Positions 1 to 13,826 of a DNA stretch of 64,000 nucleotides are shown one piece after another; positions within the stretch are counted from its first letter, which is position 1, and each line of letters starts with the position of its first letter. Source of the stretch: Anaeromyces robustus (lineage: Eukaryota; Neocallimastigomycota; Neocallimastigomycetes; Neocallimastigales; Neocallimastigaceae); contig MCFG01000040.1 in the NCBI GenBank assembly GCA_002104895.1, positions 190,001-254,000 on the forward strand. The letters are read 5' to 3'. Both the position numbers and the translations under genes were made by a program. The notes below the pieces were generated by a model. The model worked only from the letters and a program-made list of their open reading frames with translations. It did not search any database and was not told the DNA's origin.

Positions 1-1054
1 CAGCAGAAGAATTATTATTTGATTCATCACCCTCTGAATTATTTTTCTTTTTATTATCTAAATAAAATTTTTCAGAATTACGAATTTCATCATAAAGTTT
101 ACTTAATTTTAATAAGCAAATATTCATGATACTTTTTGAAAGCCATAACCCTGACCAAATATCTTCTTCTATTCTTTTAATAAAATTATTTTTTGAAGTT
201 TTAAATGCTTCATATTCTTCTGCAGTTCTTTCCGTTGCTAAATCTACCATGATATCATCTGAAGTAAATATTGAAGGTTGATATTTAAAAAGCATTTCTA
301 CAGCTTTAATAATATTTTCAAGTAATCGACGATGACTAAAAGCATATTTTTCTAATAAACAAATTTCTAAATTTTTCCTTTCAGCTTTATAAAAAATATC
401 TTTCCAAAATTCACTTTGAACATTAGGATTTGAAACAGGTGTACTATATCTATGTTTTGATTTTTTAATACTATCACTATTAAGTTTAATTTTAAAAGGC
501 GATGATTCTGAATAATTATTATTAGATGAATTAGCCCATGGATTATTATTATTAAAATGAGCCGGTAATGGACTATCCAATTTATCTATATTATCAAAAT
601 TAGAATTTTGATTTGATGATGCTAAAGGATCTTCTTCTGTGGATACTAATTTCAAATAATTATTATTATTATTATCTTTTGCGGACTGTATTTCTGAAAC
701 AATATCATTTATAGTATTAGTATCAAGCATAAGTTTAGCTTCCTCTGAAAAATCATTCCCTTCAATTTTTGACTTCATTTCTGTTGTTTTATCTAGACTC
801 CTTTGAATATTATTATGAATTTCATTTAATTTTTCCTTTAAAAATTTTGTCGGTTTTTCAAAATTTTGGGAAATTAAATTATATAATTCATCATAATTTG
901 CACATTTTTCTTTTATATTCATAACATTAATTTCTTTATTTTGATTTAAAAATAGAAATTTAAATGTTTCTGCGCTAACGTATTTATCAACCCAACCATT
1001 TGTTTTACTTTGATTATATTCTATAAGAAATACGGGAAAGTTTATTGGTTTCAT
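1..1054 (-). CDS. Hypothetical protein, N-terminal part (runs off the window)
   Basis: An open frame runs on the minus strand from an ATG at 1054-1052 to the window edge without a stop, giving 351 codons; it is the 5' part of a longer gene. The protein starts MKPINFPVFL. It has a charged N-terminal third, an Asn/Ser-rich linker (about residues 150-200), and a helical C-terminal part with heptad-like spacing around 'ENIIKAVEML' and 'EEDIWSGLWL'. Sequence outside the start is plain AT-rich DNA, and no ATG lies upstream in frame nearby. I do not recognise the family. Mixed codons, a Trp/Cys content unlike the surrounding low-complexity ORFs, and uninterrupted length make it a real gene. Cytosolic or nuclear location is a guess from the lack of signal peptide or membrane segment. 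Confidence 0.75.
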   Translation of the reverse strand, partial: MKPINFPVFLIEYNQSKTNGWVDKYVSAETFKFLFLNQNKEINVMNIKEKCANYDELYNLISQNFEKPTKFLKEKLNEIHNNIQRSLDKTTEMKSKIEGNDFSEEAKLMLDTNTINDIVSEIQSAKDNNNNNYLKLVSTEEDPLASSNQNSNFDNIDKLDSPLPAHFNNNNPWANSSNNNYSESSPFKIKLNSDSIKKSKHRYSTPVSNPNVQSEFWKDIFYKAERKNLEICLLEKYAFSHRRLLENIIKAVEMLFKYQPSIFTSDDIMVDLATERTAEEYEAFKTSKNNFIKRIEEDIWSGLWLSKSIMNICLLKLSKLYDEIRNSEKFYLDNKKKNNSEGDESNNNSSA

Positions 1055-2408
1055 TATGATAATCTTATTTAATATAAATACGATAACTATAACAATTATT
1101 ATTCGATTATATTATATATTTAAAAGATAAATTATTAAAAAATATTAGTTAATAAAAACGAAATAAAAAATAAATATATATTATTCCTTCTTAAATTAAG
1201 AAGGACAAAAAAAAGTATTTAATAAACAACTGGGTAAAAAAAAAATATATTCAAAAACATATACATTTATTTTATTTATATATACATATTCATATATTCA
1301 TTTATTAAATTATTTATAAATTATTCATTAACATTTATTTAAATATATTAATTTATATATAAGAAATTATTTAAATTTGTTTACCTTTAAATATTAGAAT
1401 TAATAAATAATAATTATGATAAAAAAAATTGATATATTCTATTTTGTTATATAAATTTTCAAAATGTATATAAAATATTTTTTTTCTTTCTTTTTACTTT
1501 TGTTTTTGTTTTTTCTATTTAATCTTTTTTCTTTTATTAACAGATTTCTTTTAATTTGTATTATTATATGTTATTGTATTACTTTTAATTTTATTTTTTT
1601 ATTTTTATTTTTATAAGTTCATATATAATTATCATTAATTTATCGTTATATTATAATTACAATTAAATTTTTTAGCTGTTCAATTCTATTAAAATTATTA
1701 ATTATAAATGTTATTTGTTTATTATATTAAAAAAATATATAGTATATATTGTTTATTATTGTAGTTATTGTTATTATTTTTTTTTATTTTTTTTTCTTGT
1801 TATTTTTATATTCTTTTTTATTTTATAATTCTTTAGATTTATTATTTATTCAAAATATAAATGATACCTAAAATAAAAAATTAAAGATCTTTTAAAGAAT
1901 TAACCTTTTTATTAAAAAAATTATATTAGTTAATATACTTTTATAAAATATAATTATTCCTCTTTTTTTTCTTTTGCTTTTATACTTTCTTTATTTTATT
2001 TAATATATATGATTTGTTTTTCTATTTGCTTAATTTTTTCTTTTCTTGTTTACTGGTTTGTTCATCAACTTATTTTTTTGTTTGTTATTTTCACAACTTT
2101 TTTTTTTTTTTAATTTCTTTAGTTGAAAAAATGATTGTTTATGATAATAAATATTATATTATATTTTATTTCAAATTGAGAATTCAATTAATATTATTTA
2201 ATTTTATAATAAATTAATTCATTAATATGAAATTGTTATTGTTATTAAATATTTTATTTCGAATGAATTCTTAATTTCATATTATTATTATTATTAGACA
2301 TTATTATCATTGCTTTTATTTATTAAAAAAAATTTTTTTTATACAATTCTTCATTTAATAAAAAAATTAACATTTTTATTATTACTCAATTATAATAAAC
2401 AAATTAAA
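1055..2408. other. Intergenic AT-rich sequence
   Basis: Only AT-rich sequence with T runs is seen between the first gene and the TTTA array. Short open frames here are composed of Phe/Leu/Tyr/Ile from T-rich DNA and are not credible genes. It must contain the promoter of the leftward gene, but no specific element can be named. Confidence 0.6.
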
Positions 2409-2409
2409 A

Positions 2410-2637
<228 letters not shown>

Positions 2638-2639
2638 AT

Positions 2640-3119
2640 AAACAGAATTAATCAAGTTATAGATTCAAATTATTGATATAATATATTAATAATGTATATG
2701 TATTATATATACTATTATTTTATTTTATTGAAACGGTTGATTTTAATAATTTTTAATTAAATAATAATAACACAAAATAAAAATTTAATAAACACATTTT
2801 AATTATTAGAAATTAAAAAAATATAAATAATAATTATTTCTTTTACAATATTAAATATATAATTATTATCACAATAATAAATAATAATGATATAATAATT
2901 ATTATTATCATTATTATTATTATAACACAAAAAAACTACATTTATTTTACTTTTTTTACATTTTTCTTTTTTTTTTTTCATTATATTATTTTCTATTATT
3001 AGATAGAATATAATTAATAATAAAATTAAATATGATATTTATTATAATCACTATAACCAATTATTCACAGCAATTAATTAGCAATAAATATATAAAAGTC
3101 GTCAATCTTTTAATTTGTG
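2640..3119. other. Intergenic AT-rich sequence
   Basis: AT-rich DNA between the TTTA array and a small retroelement insertion. Nothing gene-like is visible. Confidence 0.5.
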
Positions 3120-3211
3120 GAATTATATCTTAAATTTTTCTTTTTATAGCACACAATTCGTACATCATCTTTATTGAGTTTAAATATTAATATACATGAA
3201 TTATATCTTAA
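3120..3211 (-). mobile_element. Severely 5'-truncated LINE 3' end with 14-bp target-site duplication
   Basis: Positions 3134-3197 (64 bp) match the 3' terminus of the element seen at 53509-53798 and 60716-60947. On the minus strand they read a polyadenylation signal AATAAA, then 'CGAATTGTGTGCTAT', then an A-rich tail. The insert is bounded by identical direct repeats GAATTATATCTTAA at 3120-3133 and 3198-3211. A poly(A)-ended, 5'-truncated insert between exact duplications is the signature of target-primed reverse transcription by a non-LTR retrotransposon. Confidence 0.8.
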
Positions 3212-3251
3212 CATATTTACATATTCTATATGTATCAAAATATTTAAGATG

Positions 3252-3871
3252 ATGTATTGTAACTTATTCTATATTACAATCTATTTTATTTTATTTTATT
3301 TTATTTTCTATTATATTAAAACTTACAATACTAATGTGAATGTATTGTTAAGTTTTAATATAAATAATTTTATATTATTTTATTTTATTTTATATGTACT
3401 TGTAACTTATTCTATATTACAATCTATTTTATTTTTTTTATTTTATTTTATTTTATTTTACTTTATATGTACTTGTAACTTATTCTATATTACTATTTAT
3501 TTTATTTTATTTTATTTTATTTTATTTTATTTTATTTTATATGTACTTGTAACTTATTCTATATTACTATTTATTTTATTTTATTTTATTTTATTTTATT
3601 TTATTTTATTTTATTTTATTTTATTTTATTTTATTTTATTTTATTTTATTTTATTTTATTTTATTTTATTTTATTTTATTTTATTTTATTTTATTTTATT
3701 TTATTTTATTTTATTTTATTTTATTTTATTTTATTTTATTTTATTTTATTTTATTTTATTTTATTTTATTTTATTTTATTTTATTTTATTTTATTTTATT
3801 TTATTTTATTTTATTTTATTTTATTTTATTTTATTTTATTTTATTTTATTTTATTTTATTTTATTTTAATT
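3252..3871. repeat. Compound minisatellite grading into a (TTTTA)n array
   Basis: A unit of about 40 bp containing 'CTTGTAACTTATTCTATATT' or a close variant recurs near 3256, 3400, 3470 and 3545, each followed by TTTTA repeats. After the fourth copy the sequence becomes a nearly pure TTTTA array of about 60 units (about 3570-3866). The long open frame here (Phe-Ile-Leu-Phe-Tyr repeats) is a by-product of the 5-bp period. Confidence 0.9.
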
Positions 3872-3879
3872 TTATTTAT

Positions 3880-5780
3880 TATTTTATTTTATTTTTTAAT
3901 TACTAATTTTTTATTATTATTTCATATTATATTTCCATTTTTTCTTATTTTAATTTTTTATTATTGCAATTTTTTTATAATTCTTAAATTAATTACATCA
4001 TTACATATACCATAAATTTCAATAAATTACACCAACATCTCTAATAACTTTTATATATAGAATAATGAGAACAATCATTATCAGATTAATAATTTATTTA
4101 GTATATATTAAGATTCTGTAAATAAAATAATATATATGTGTGACATTTTGATAAATATAAGAAAATAAAAAAAGTTTTTTTTTTTATTAATTTTTTTCCT
4201 GTGCCTATGTGTTTTATTATTTACATATAATTTCATCAATACCAAATTATCCTTATTTTTCAATTGGATTCATAAAAGGTATTATAAATAAAGATAATAC
4301 CATAATTATATAATATAATGAGATAATAATTTTGTCTCTCGAATTTTTATTAATAAAAACAGTTTTATCATTTTTTTTCAATTAATATATCAATCTCAAT
4401 AATCTTATATCATACTTTTAAATAAATTATATCAATATGCGTTTTGTAGAAATGTATATACTAATAATATTTATTTGAGACTCTTTAAAATTACGGTACA
4501 GATTATTTATTCGATGCTCTTTGAGATTATGGTACGGATTTTATTTGTTATGATAGTAATATAACAACGTTTTGAACAAACATTTTCATTAAGAAAAGAT
4601 ATGGTCATATATTATTAATAAAAAATTATGACACTGTATTGATAATACTTATGGAAAAATTGCATAATAAAAATTAGGTAAAGAGAAATTAAATAATATA
4701 TTACATCAAAATAATAACATAAAAGGTATTATAATATATAATTAAGCTATTACTATATATCTTTACATCAAGTATTTAAAAGCTAAAATAACATTTATTA
4801 TTTTTCTATATATTGTACATTTTTTTCTAAAAAAAAAAAAAAGATTTAAATTAACTTCATGTTGTAGAATCCATATTATTCTTTATTAATATTCTAATTC
4901 ATAAAAATCATTAAATAGTTTATATCATTAAATAATTATTAAAAATTTTTTAATAAAATTTATATTTAACCTAATCTAATATAAATGATTTAAAAAAAAA
5001 AAAAAAACTCACATATACTTTGTTAAATATTATTAATTCAAATGGTTACATATACATATATTACATAATTACTTAATTCCTAAGCAATACACAGAATATG
5101 TAACATTTTTTTTATAATTATTTTTTGAATAAAAATTTTATTTATTATAATTTGATTTTCAAAAAAGATAAAAGATATATAATAAATAAAGTTTTTTAAA
5201 AATTTTTTAAATATTGCTATTTTTCAACTTTTAATATATTTCCTTTTTAACCTTTATTCATTCATTAAAAAAAAAAAAAAGAATTCTATTTGTACTTTAA
5301 TGTTTTAAATTATCATGACAATAATAATCTTAAAACAGCTTTTATATTATTATTTGATAAAAAACCATTAATTAATTTGCTTATTTAAGAATAATTTAAT
5401 CCAAAAATAAATTATTTCTTGTTTTAAATTACATTGACATTATGTTGTAAAAAGTAAAAGTAGAAAAAAAAATATATATAAATATATATAATAAGAAGGC
5501 AAAATCATCTTACATAACATTAGTTATGTAGAGAATGATAAATTATTATTTATCACTAATTTATTTTAAATTTATATGAAACATATATTAATATTTTTAT
5601 TTTTAAAAATTTATAAATATGGTTAATAAATCAAATATGGCTATTAATTAATTTTTATTTTTATATATTTTTTTTTAAAAGCCTCAATGTTATAATAAAT
5701 ATATTCAAGTGTAAAGTAAATATATTATGTAAATAAATCAATATATATTACTATAAATAAATTAATAATTGATTCTACCT

Positions 5781-5830
<50 letters not shown>

Positions 5831-8800
5831 ATTACTTTTTTTTTTCATTAAATAGTTAATAGTTAATAGTTAATAGTTAATAGTATCCCATTCGATTTTT
5901 TGTAAAAGGTGATTAATTCTTTTATAAATATATTCATTAATTCATTTATTTCTATTTCTATTTATTATATTATTATATTATATTTATTGTAAAAAATAAT
6001 AATTTGAAAGAAAAATATCTTTACCTAACATTAATATATAAATGGATAAACAACATATTATAACATTAATCAAGAATTAATATTAAAATCCTTCTTAGTA
6101 ATATTTTATTAATATTAAATAATTATAAATTTCAGATTATTACTAATAGATGTAAAAACAAAAAAGTAGTAATGTAAAAAAAAAAAAAACATAGTAAATC
6201 AAGTAATAAAAATTTTATTATATTTATTTTTAATTAATTAATTAATTAATTAATTTGTTTTTTATTAATAAGTATTGTTTTTTATTAATAAGTTTGTTTA
6301 GCCGCTAACAACGGTAACCAAGTAAATAATAAACATTATTGATAAAAATTTATTTTTTATTTATTATCCAAGTTATTAAAAAACGAAAAAAAAATTATTC
6401 TTTTAACATTCTAATCATACTTTAGAAAAAAATGTATAGAAAAAAAGAAAAACGAAAAAAAAAAAATTATAAAAAAAAAAAAAAAAAAAAAACTGAAACT
6501 ATTTGTTATACAATAAAAAATTTTTTTTAAAACACGAATTAACATGTGCTTATAATTTTTTAAATTTAAAAATGTATTTAATATATATTATAAATCATAA
6601 ATAATTTTCATAAATAATAATTGAAAATGAAAATGAAGATTATTTTTTATTTTATTTCCGTTACGTATAATCTATATATTTAATATATTATATATTTTAT
6701 ATTATTATCATTATTATTATTATAAATATATTAGTAATAATAATTTTTTTTTTTTTTGTTTAATAACAATATTTTTTCCCTAGAATATCGTAAGTAAATA
6801 ATTATTAAATATGGATAATTTTATATTCCTTTTAATTTATTATTGTGTAACGTAGTATTAATGTAAAATAAAAAGTGTTAACAATAATTTATAAAAATCT
6901 TAGTATATTAATAATTTATCTATATTATATTATACTATATTATATTATGTAATTCTTAATGTATTAATTGAATTTGTAATAAAAACTTTATTTAATATTA
7001 AATTAATTTTTGTTTGATTTTTATGTTTTTCAATCTGCGATAAATGTTTAACAAATATATTTAATATATTTAATTAAAATAAATATATATTATATTGTAA
7101 TATATATGAATATTTATAATATATTGGCTAGTAAATATTATTATTTGTGAATGATAAAACAATGTATAATATAAAATAATGTATAATATAAAAACTTTAT
7201 ATAATAGTTTTTTTTTTTTTTTTTTTTTAAAACAGCAAAAAAAAGGACCATCAATTTTAACTTATTATAGTTATTATTATAATAATATAATATAGTTAAA
7301 ACAAAATCTTCATATAAATATATGTAATTAAATAATAAATGTTACCATAATCGTATTATTATATAAAATAAAAAATAAATAAACAAATAAATTCATAAAA
7401 AGCAAAAAAAAAAATAAATAAATAAATAACTTTTAAATAAAACATTATTTAATATTTTATGATAAATATTTTTTAAATAAAAAACTACTATTTTATAATA
7501 ATAACAACATTTTACTATTTAGGAAATACTACATTGAAATACAATAAAAGGTTTTTTATATTAATTAATTAAATATTAACGACAAACCATTTAAAATTAC
7601 TTTCTATTTATTTTTTAATAAAGTAGTGATTTTTTTAAACTTTTTAAAATTTTAAAAATTGCTATATATGCTTTTTTAATTTAAAAAAATTTTTTTTTTC
7701 ATTATATGATTCATTTAATTTTGTGTTCCTTTTTTTTTTCATATTAATGCACGAATATAAATTTATACGGCGCGCTTTTAAAAAAATTTTTTTTTCCTAT
7801 TATTTTATTACAAATAAGCCGTTTCATTAGGGAAGAAAAAAAAAATTCTTTTTGAAAATTAGGTAAAGAAATATTAAATTTTATTTTCTTTATGTTTATA
7901 TAATTAGAATATATTCATTTATTAATTAGATTATATATATAATATTTTATTAATATATAAGAATAATAAATAACTTATTATAATTAATATATGATAATAG
8001 GAAATAATAATAATCTTTAATAATATAAACATCCTATAGTCTAGTTTAAATAAATATAAAGAGAATACAATTTAATTATTATTATATTAAATCGTAATAA
8101 TTACAATGATATATTAATTATAATTAATAATGTAGTTTTAAACCTTTTTTTTTTCATTTGCCAAATCGATATAAAAATTACCGTTTGTAAATAAAATATT
8201 ATTAATTCTACTCTTAACTATTATTTCTAATATTTAATACTTAATATATATCATTATAAAGATATTTAAATATTTTTATTTTAATCCTTTTTATTTTAAC
8301 TATTCTTTGTTTTTTGATATAATAAACTAATTAAAACGATAATAACTTTAATTTCTTTTTAACTTTAATTTTTTTATAATAAATAATAAAAAAAAAGATT
8401 TTCTTTTTTACAGCATATAAGCAAGAACGTCAAATTGATTATTATCATTCTTATAGATCTATTCTATTATTTATTAGTTTAATATTTTAGAATAATCATA
8501 TATTATATATATTATATACTATTAATTAAATTTAGTCTTGTTTCCATTGTTTTTTTTTTTTTTTTTTTTTTCTTGTTATTTTTATATTAATTAATGATTA
8601 TCCACCTTTTTTAATTAAAATTTAATTTATTGATTCTATTTATTAATCTATATATTTATTTACAAAATCGAAAAAAATATTTTAATTAAATACATTTATA
8701 TTATTTTATATTCTTTCTTTTTTTTTTTTTAATTAACTTTTTTTTTTAAAACATAGTTAATTCATAGTAAGACTTAGTATAATTTTATGTCTTACTATTA

Positions 8801-10690
8801 ATTATACTTTGTTATATATTTTGAATTATAAATATCATACTTTTTTATATGATGAACTGAACTATTATTTAAATGAAAATATACATTTTTATTATTTATT
8901 AGTAAAGTATTTTTTACATCTATTGTTCTTTATTAAAAATTGTAACTAATTGATAATAAAATATATTAATAATTTAATATATATAAAAAATTTTGGAAAT
9001 GATGAAACAATATATTATAAATTAAGTTTATTATAATTAAAAATGAATAGAAATTAAAAAATGAATTTATTAAAATATAATCAAAATTTATTATGATTAT
9101 GAAAATCAATATTTTTTTTTTAAAGTGTAGAAATTGAATTAAATTTTCAAACTTAAAATACAATATAATGAAATTCTTTTTTTTTTATATTATATTTTGA
9201 TTTGAATTTAATTTATTATATTCTAATATACTATATTCTATATATTCTTTTTTAATTTACTTTTTATTAGAATTATAAAACAATATATTAATAAATTAAT
9301 AATATAATTCTAATATGTGTAACATAAACAGTATATTTATATTTATTTTTTGTAGTCTTATAAATTAGCATTATAATATACTATAATACTAATAAAATAC
9401 TTCTAAAAAAAATAATATATACCAATTATAGAATATGTTTTAATTATAATATAATATAATTAATTGCTAATATATATTATTTTTTTTTTAAAAAATATAT
9501 AATATATAAAAGGGATTTTTTTTTAAAAAAATTACAATATAAATAAAACATTTTTCCCTTAAAATTTTTACAGTCTTTAAAAAATTCATTTTTTTTTTTT
9601 TAATAAAATTCAAAAACATTATATTGTAATATATTAATATTTACTTTATAATTTTTTATTAATGTTTTAATTGAAAGTATATAAAAGAACAATTAAGAGA
9701 AAAATTATATTTTTATTAAATTATTTATATAAAAATATATTCATTAAACTATAGAACATTTTTTCTTTTTTTCTAATTATATCAACAAATATAATTCTTT
9801 TTTTTTTTTTTCATAAATAAAACCATTACACCATTAATTATTTGAAAAAAAAAAAAAAAAACAGAAAAATAATTTTTTTTTTTTTTTCGAATAAAAACAT
9901 TTTTAAAGAAATACATATAACCATTTAAAAACAGAGAAAAAAAGCAAAAAATAAAAAATAAAATAAAAAATTTATTATATATATATAATATTAATAAAAA
10001 GTAAATTCAATAGTTGAAGGAATATATAAATATTAATATAAATATTTAAATAAAAATTTATATATTTTTATTTTTTATAAAAAAATATATTATATGAATA
10101 GTATAAACATATTTTTGATAAAAATAAAAATATAAATATTATTTTATTAAAAAGTTTAAATTGAAAAAATATTGTATTATTAATTATTATTCGTCTTTAA
10201 TTATTATATATTTTAATACTCTATCCTTTTTTTTAAAATAAAGGAAAAGAATAAACTGATTATTTATTTATATTGTTTATTTTTATAAAATATTATAGAA
10301 TAAACATAGATAATAATTTTTATATAATAATATTAAGACTTATAATTAATAAATAAAAAAGTACTTTTTTTTTTTTTAAAAAAAAAGGAAAAAAATTTTT
10401 TAATAAAATATTATATAAAGTTTTTATGACAATATTTTTGAACAAAAAATCTAAAAAGAAATAAATTTTATAAAATAAAATCAAAATCAATATTAATTAA
10501 TAATAATATTTATTACTAAACAAAACAAAATATTACCAAATCTATATTTTACTTTTTCATAATAATTTTACTTAAACATAAAAGGTATGAAAGATTATTT
10601 ATATTTTATTAATAAAATAATAATAAATATATTATAAATATATATGGTGTTGTTAATGATTTTTATTATTTTTATTATGTATAATTATTT
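3880..10690. other. Gene desert, about 6.8 kb
   Basis: No credible coding frame, tRNA or rRNA is seen. Contents worth listing: a short direct repeat near 4477-4545 ('GGTACAGATT' and 'GGTACGGATT', spaced about 37 bp), a pure T run at 5780-5824, a 7-bp microsatellite (AATAGTT, four to five units) at 5852-5883, and many A or T homopolymers of 10-20 bp. Isolated less AT-rich islets (for example around 6300 and 7766) are only a few bases long. Confidence 0.6.
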
Positions 10691-10724
10691 TTATTATTAT
10701 AAAAGATATTTATAAATTGAAAAA

Positions 10725-11225
10725 ATGGGTTTCAATATAAATAATAAGAAAAATAGACAATCTATTATATTTTCAGGAAATAAAAATTATCACAAATTAA
10801 GATCTATTGAAGATTTATCTAATTTTATTAATACTAACGATAATAGATTATCTACAACTAGTACTAATTCTGAAATAAGAATGCCAACTCGTAGTACTTA
10901 TAATAAGCGTTTTTCAGAACAATCATTTAATTCTATTTCTAATGTCTCAATAGCAGATACTTATTGTAGTAGTTTCTCTGGATCTACTACTGCTTCTGTT
11001 ATGTCTACTGATTTAAATAACATTTATTCTTATTATCAAACTAATAGTGGAAATAATGATTTTTATGATAATACACAAGGAGACAAAAGGAATAAGAAAC
11101 ATAGAAAAAGAAAGGCACTTTCCAAGCTTTTCCAATCTTTTTCATTTAGTAATCAATTACAACAGTCCATGCAATGCCCAGATTGGGAATACTACTGTAA
11201 TCAAAAAAATTATAACATTTATTAA
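10725..11225 (+). CDS. Hypothetical Ser/Asn-rich protein, 166 residues
   Basis: A single ATG-to-TAA frame starts in 'AAAAAATGGG', a typical A-rich context for starts in this window. The product begins MGFNINNKKN; an N-terminal Met-Gly is compatible with N-myristoylation, although the following residues are not a strong match. The middle is Ser/Thr-rich, a basic stretch (about residues 119-132, KRNKKHRKRKALSK) could be a nuclear localisation signal, and the C-terminus has two Cys and aromatic residues ('CPDWEYYC'). There is no signal peptide or membrane segment. I do not recognise the family. Codon choice and the varied composition argue for a real gene rather than a chance ORF, and it is isolated from neighbours by several kilobases. 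Confidence 0.65.
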   Translation: MGFNINNKKNRQSIIFSGNKNYHKLRSIEDLSNFINTNDNRLSTTSTNSEIRMPTRSTYNKRFSEQSFNSISNVSIADTYCSSFSGSTTASVMSTDLNNIYSYYQTNSGNNDFYDNTQGDKRNKKHRKRKALSKLFQSFSFSNQLQQSMQCPDWEYYCNQKNYNIY

Positions 11226-11229
11226 TTAA

Positions 11230-12310
11230 ATGATTTAGAAGATTATATATATCTTTTTTTTTTTAAATAAATAAAAAATTCAATTTTTATATTTATAAAA
11301 ATTGGAATTTTAAAAAAGAAAAAGAAAAAGTACAACGGTAGATATTAAATACTGAAACAATTTAAGGAAAAAATTCTTTTGTTATTCCGGACTTTATTTA
11401 GTGAAATAAAAAAATTATATAGTATTAAATCTTTTATAAGTAAAAAGAAAAAAATTGAAAAAAAAAAATATTTATATTATTAATATACCTCTCATTAATA
11501 TTTATCATCTATACATTTTATCATTTATTCATTAATAACATTGTAAGTAGCGAATTATTTTAAAATTTTTTATATAAATTATATATATATATATATATTT
11601 ATTTTTTTTTTTTACTATATATTAATCTTTTTATATATTATATACCGAACTATTGCTTTTAGATTCTTAATGTTAATTTAATTATCCATATATAATAATA
11701 TCAAAAATATTACATATTTTTTGTAAAAAAAAAAAAAAAAAAAAAAACTTTTATATTATGAAAAAAATTTTACTAAAAAAAAATCCTTATAAGAGAATTT
11801 TTTTTTGGTTAATATCTTATAAAAAATTTATTTGTATGATACTTATTATCTAATACTTTTATAGTGAATTACATAATAGTATAAAATAATAATAATAAAG
11901 TGAATATTAAATATATAGTTTAAATTTTTTTCTTTTTTATATTATAGTGATTGATATAATAATATTTTAAAGTATTATTTAGTATTTAAAATAATGAAGT
12001 AATATACTACTTTTAAAATATGAAATAATTTTTAATGAATATTTAATTAAATAATTAAAATTACAATATAAAAAAAGAGATAAAAAGAAAATTCATACAA
12101 GTATAATATATATTTAGTAAAATTAATCAAATAAAATATATATAGAAAAAAGTAAAAAAAAAAAATTAGATTAAGTAATAAAAAATAATAATTGTCATAA
12201 GAATGAATTAAAAAAAGTTTTTTTAAAAAAAAGTAAATAAAAAAACAAAAAACAAAAAAATTAAAATAATAATAAAATAAAAATTCAAAAATAAATTGAA
12301 TGAATAAAAT

Positions 12311-12343
<33 letters not shown>

Positions 12344-13820
12344 AAAATTAAAAATAAATAATAAAATATCTTCATAAATTTGAAAATTAAAGAAAAAAAA
12401 AAAAAAAAAAGAGAAAGAGATTTATAATTCATCCACAGTTAATAATAAAAAAATAAGTAAGAAAATATAAAATCCATAGTTAATAATAAAAAAATAAATA
12501 AAAAAAATAAAAATAAAAAAATAAAAAAATAAAATAAAATAAAATAAAATAAAATAACAAAAAACAAACAAAAACAAAAACAAAAACAAAAACAAAACAA
12601 ATAAAAAAGAAAAAACAAACAAAATAAAAAGAAAAGAATAAACAAAATAAAAAAAGAAAAAATAAACAAAATAAAAAAGCAAAATAAAATAAAATAAAAA
12701 TAAAAATGAAACAAAAAAAATAAAACAATATCAAAATAAAACAAAACAAAAAAAAAATAATAATAATAATAAAAATATAACCAAAATATATATAAATAAT
12801 AGTTAAAATAAATTTTATATTTCTAGAAAAATTTTTAAAAATATAATATATTAATAATATTAATAACAACTAAATAATAATTATAAAAAATATATAAATA
12901 TATAAAATATTAAAGAAAAATTATAAAGCAAATGAAAAATTTTATACATAATAATAATAATTGTTATAGATAAAGTATAGTAATAATAGCATTTTATTTT
13001 GAATAAATTCTTTTATTTCTTTTAGAACAAAAAATTTTTCTTATTCAAGAAAAAGAAAAAATTAAAATTTAAAAAAAAAAAAACAAAAGAAGATTTAATA
13101 AACAAATAATAATTAATCAAACAAATAAAAAAAAAAACAATATTTTTGAAGAAAATAAAAGAAAAAGATATATAAAGAATCAGATATATGAAAAACAGAT
13201 ATATGAAAAATAACACTAAGAAAAATGGAAAATATATATAAAATATTAACAAAAAAAAAAAAAGCTATATAAAGTTTTTTACAAAAATTTATATATATAT
13301 ATCATATTTTTAAATAATAATAATTAATTACATAATTACATAATAATAATAATAATAACAATAATAATTACATAATTATATAAATACATAATAAGTAAAT
13401 AGTCAATAATTAATAATATTTCCAAAAATTGTCAAATATTGTTTAATATTGTCAAATATTATAAATAATAAAATAAAAAAAAGTCAATTTTAAATATATT
13501 TAAGAATTTTCAATATATTAATTTTCAATATATTAATATTCTTTTTTTGTTTTTTTTTTTTATCCTTTTATTTTATTTATATAATATAAATATGTTTTTA
13601 AATTATTCTGTTTTATTTTTTTTTTTTAATATTATATAATATATGAAGAATTTAAATAATATTACAAAAAAAAAAATAATTATATTATAAAGAAATTGAG
13701 GATTTTTTATTCTATATATCTTTAAAATTATGATAGATATTTATTATTTACAATTATTTTTTTTTTTCTTTACATTTTTACATTTTTTACATTTTTACAT
13801 TTTTTTACATTTTTAAAATT
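11230..13820. other. Intergenic A-rich sequence
   Basis: About 2.6 kb of AT-rich DNA. Between roughly 12200 and 12780 the plus strand is strongly purine-skewed, almost only A with single C, G or T spacers (AAATAAAAC-type microrepeats). This creates long but meaningless Phe/Leu frames on the minus strand. No gene is supported. Confidence 0.6.
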
Positions 13821-13826
13821 AGATGT

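Noticed and set aside
3174-3869. 231-codon frame over the TTTTA array
   Set aside because: Composition follows entirely from the pentanucleotide repeat and minisatellite.
5852-5883. Interstitial telomere repeat (AATAGTT units)
   Set aside because: Only four to five units and no G-rich strand; not a telomere motif.
12223-13252. Several minus-strand Phe/Leu/Tyr-rich frames
   Set aside because: They come from purine-only plus-strand microrepeats and overlap one another in different frames; no varied composition.
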